Positions 13,274 to 15,075 of a DNA stretch of 15,075 bases are shown piece by piece. A program made the translations under genes and the position numbers. The stretch is from Alphaproteobacteria bacterium. Its GTDB lineage: Bacteria; Pseudomonadota; Alphaproteobacteria; SP197. Numbering within the stretch: position 1 is the first letter of the stretch; each line of letters begins with the position of its first letter. The DNA lies in contig JAJEBJ010000348.1 of assembly GCA_022822575.1 (NCBI GenBank), forward strand, positions 1 to 15,075. Direction: 5' to 3'. The notes below the pieces were generated by a model. It saw only the letters and a program-made list of their open reading frames with translations. It had not been told where the DNA came from and did no database searches.

Positions 13274-13591
13274 CTACGTCCAGTCAATCTGCACGATCCC
13301 GTCGACAACGCGGCAGGCGTAGACCCTGATGGGCCGCGTCGCCGGACGGCCGGTGGCCTCCCCGGTGCGGATGTCGAAACACCCCTGGTGCAGCGGGCAT
13401 TCGATGCGGAAGCCGTCGAGATAGCCGTCGCACAGATCTGCGCCGCCATGGCTGCAGCGAGCTGAGGTCACGTGGATTCCGCCTGGTGTGTCGTAGACGG
13501 CCAGGCGTCGACCCTCGAGAAGCGCAGGCGTCACGTCACCGCGATCGAGACGGGCGACGGCGATCAGATCGCGCCAGCGATCATCGTCCAT
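13274..13591 (-). CDS. Small Rieske [2Fe-2S] ferredoxin
   Basis: A 105-residue soluble electron carrier. The cluster ligands are in CSHGGADLCDG and CPLHQGCFD, the CxH...CxxH pattern of Rieske ferredoxins, with RPIRVYACRVVDGIVQIDWT as the usual last strands. ATG 13591 (MDDDRWRDLIAVARLDRGDV) overlaps the last 11 nt of the desaturase gene, so both are on one message and translation is likely coupled. The frame is open further upstream, but that part would lie inside the desaturase coding region. By position, its most likely role is to feed electrons to the membrane di-iron enzyme; it could also serve the Rieske oxygenase at 8793, which lacks a neighbouring electron donor. No reductase gene is in the window. 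Confidence 0.92.
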   Translation of the reverse strand: MDDDRWRDLIAVARLDRGDVTPALLEGRRLAVYDTPGGIHVTSARCSHGGADLCDGYLDGFRIECPLHQGCFDIRTGEATGRPATRPIRVYACRVVDGIVQIDWT

Positions 13592-14555
13592 CGGTGCCCA
13601 CGAGGTCGCCGAGGCGCTCGGATCGTCCTGTAATCTGGCCAAGGATGCCGCGGTGGACGCCAAGATAGCCGCCGGCTTCGGCGTGCAGGTGCCCTTTCAG
13701 CTTCTCGTGAAGCGCGGGCAGGGCATGGAACGGAACCGACGGAGCGAAGTGGTGCTCCGCATGGAACGGCATGTTCCATGCCAGGAAGCGCCAGGGCCAG
13801 GACACCACAGTGGTGCGCGTGTTGGTCGTCATGTCGCGAACATTGGGTCGGCCGACGTGTTCCGTCATGCGGATGAGGCGCATGACGGGTTCACCCAGGA
13901 AAACCGGCAGCCACCAGAACCAGAGAGGTTCCCACCAGTCGAAGACGACGACAGCCACGGCGACCGCGAGATAGAGAGCCAGGAACACGCGCGCTTCGAC
14001 GACGACCGCCCTTCGCTCCTCCGGTGGAACGAAGCGCTTCTCGGCTGCGCTCAGGCGCCCCCATGCGTGGTTGAGAAGGCCGCCGAACATGCCGCGCCAG
14101 TACGGCAGGGACGACAGGTAGGCGAGGTGCCCCCACACGGAACCGGACAGGGGGATCAACTCGGGGTCGCGACCCACGATCTGGGTGTATGTGTGGTGAT
14201 CGCAATGTTCGTAACGGAAGAAGATCGGCGGGACGCAAATCCAGAAACCGCACCACGTCCCGACCCACTCATTGATCCTTCGCGTGCGGAACGCGGTGAA
14301 GTGCGTGCACTCGTGCTGCAGCGAGAAATGATGAACCAGGACCACCCCGTGGACGAACATCGCGGGAACGAGCCACCAGGTGCCGAGTGCCGTCCACACC
14401 AGCAGGGCCGTGGAGGCCAGCACGCCGTACCATAGCGGCAAACGGATCAGGGCCGGGAGATCGGAGCGCCGCATCAGGGACTTCAGTTCCCGCCGCCGGA
14501 GCGGCGCTGCGCCGTGAAACGCCTGGGTCTGGGGAGTGAGAACGTCTTCGCCCAT
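13581..14555 (-). CDS. Membrane fatty acid desaturase/hydroxylase family protein
   Basis: Integral-membrane di-iron enzyme of the fatty acid desaturase superfamily. The 324 residues carry all three histidine boxes: HECTH (81-85), HCDHH (117-121) and HAEHH (265-269), plus a conserved TEHVGRP histidine (233). Hydrophobic segments lie at about 40-80, 97-115 and 190-224, the usual two-pair arrangement. RMTEHVGRPNVRDMTTNTRT and WNMPFHAEHHFAPSVPFHAL are characteristic of a bacterial branch whose substrate I do not know. ATG 14555 is preceded by AGGA at a good distance. Its end overlaps the start of the Rieske ferredoxin, an unusual electron-donor arrangement for this family. Enzyme class is sure; desaturation versus hydroxylation and the substrate are not. 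Confidence 0.9.
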   Translation of the reverse strand: MGEDVLTPQTQAFHGAAPLRRRELKSLMRRSDLPALIRLPLWYGVLASTALLVWTALGTWWLVPAMFVHGVVLVHHFSLQHECTHFTAFRTRRINEWVGTWCGFWICVPPIFFRYEHCDHHTYTQIVGRDPELIPLSGSVWGHLAYLSSLPYWRGMFGGLLNHAWGRLSAAEKRFVPPEERRAVVVEARVFLALYLAVAVAVVVFDWWEPLWFWWLPVFLGEPVMRLIRMTEHVGRPNVRDMTTNTRTTVVSWPWRFLAWNMPFHAEHHFAPSVPFHALPALHEKLKGHLHAEAGGYLGVHRGILGQITGRSERLGDLVGTDGR

Positions 14556-14997
14556 GAACCCATCCTAGCAGCTTTCTCGCAACGGTCACCGCCTTCCTCG
14601 CGTAGCGTTCCATGGCTTGCCTCAGACGCCCGAACAACCCCTGTCTGGTCGATCGTCGTGACTGGTCTCACCAGTCCTGACCCGCGCCTTGATGATCGTC
14701 CGGCCATGCTGCGGCGTGTCGCGAGTCTCGACCCGAATCGTGCATGCCTCAAGTCCGAACCAGGCCAACATTGCGGTCGTCGCAACGTCGTGGAGGAGAA
14801 CCGGAAATTCCCCCCACATCCCGGCCAGCACCGCGCCGGGCCTGCGCCGATCTGTATATCGGTTGGTCTGGGTCCCAGGCTTGTCCGACGGGTGGCGCAC
14901 GATGCTCGCGCGACGCCGGATGGAGGAGGCCGTCCTGCATCCCGGTCATCGCGAAACTGTCTGACGGCTTTATCACCAGTCAGTGTAGGGCTACGCT
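14556..14997. other. Upstream region of the desaturase, no convincing gene
   Basis: About 440 bp. Several frames are open on both strands but none gives a recognisable protein. It holds a palindrome at 14660-14676 and a 9-bp repeat TCACCAGTC at 14668-14676 and 14973-14981. It probably contains the desaturase promoter and perhaps decayed coding sequence. Confidence 0.35.
14660..14676. promoter_or_regulatory. Palindrome upstream of the desaturase operon, candidate operator
   Basis: GACTGGT-CTC-ACCAGTC has perfect 7-bp arms and a 3-nt centre, 104 bp upstream of the desaturase ATG. One half with two extra bases (TCACCAGTC) recurs at 14973-14981. Its size suits a dimeric regulator; no regulator gene is visible in the window. 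Confidence 0.35.
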
Positions 14998-15075
14998 TCA
15001 TGGTTCCAGGGGGAAGAAGCGGCGCATTCCATGGCGGATCAGGTCAGGGTCAGTGACATCGATGCTCTCAAGTTC
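14998..15075 (-). CDS. Possible 3' end of a minus-strand gene at the window edge
   Basis: From the right edge a minus-strand frame encodes 25 residues, ELESIDVTDPDLIRHGMRRF then FPLEP and a TGA stop. It looks like coding sequence but is too short to name. The opposite strand competes: an ATG at 15031 opens MADQVRVSDIDALKF to the edge, but without a well-placed ribosome binding site. At most one of the two is likely real. Confidence 0.25.
   Translation of the reverse strand, partial: ELESIDVTDPDLIRHGMRRFFPLEP

Noticed and set aside
13653..14435. Plus-strand open frame opposite the desaturase
   Set aside because: The histidine boxes and membrane segments are on the minus strand; the plus-strand product is hydrophilic and unlike any family.

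Overview
The window is GC-rich DNA, probably from an alphaproteobacterium. A Rhodospirillales-like relative is a reasonable guess, from the pairing of chorismate mutase with HisC, the metX-metW operon, and the type of small ferredoxin and glutathione S-transferase genes present. This placement rests on gene content and recalled family resemblance, not on a search.

Left part (1-1568, minus strand): an aromatic/histidine amino-acid pair, chorismate mutase followed by a HisC-type aminotransferase that runs off the left edge. The chorismate mutase frame has no ATG, GTG or TTG upstream of its domain and appears to start at CTG. Positions 1608-3559 form a pocket of damaged and selfish genes, all on the minus strand: an internally deleted RES-domain toxin behind the tail of an Xre/MbcA/ParS-type antitoxin, an intact-looking vapBC toxin-antitoxin operon with a leaderless promoter, and a decayed GlxA/FtrA-type transcription regulator.

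Centre (3658-8519): a glutathione S-transferase; the methionine genes metX and metW, preceded by a promoter and a leader that can fold over the ribosome binding site; a convergent SAM methyltransferase; and a second GST overlapping a small [4Fe-4S] ferredoxin-like protein. A tRNA-Ser(GCU) gene on the minus strand closes this section.

Right part (8793-15075): an oxidative/catabolic block. A Rieske ring-hydroxylating-type oxygenase is divergent from an enolase-superfamily enzyme of the mandelate racemase/muconate lactonizing group. Next comes a Tat-exported family 5 solute-binding protein with no permease genes beside it, then a terminator hairpin, then (minus strand) a membrane fatty-acid-desaturase-like di-iron enzyme overlapping a small Rieske ferredoxin. 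A plausible reading is uptake and oxidative breakdown of a small organic nitrogen compound (for example a hydroxyproline or betaine derivative), plus a separate Rieske-fed desaturase/hydroxylase. The substrates cannot be read from the sequence.

I found no CRISPR array, insertion sequence or phage module. The most interesting points are the leaderless vapBC promoter with its embedded operator, the altered VapC active site, the metX leader, and the desaturase-ferredoxin pair.
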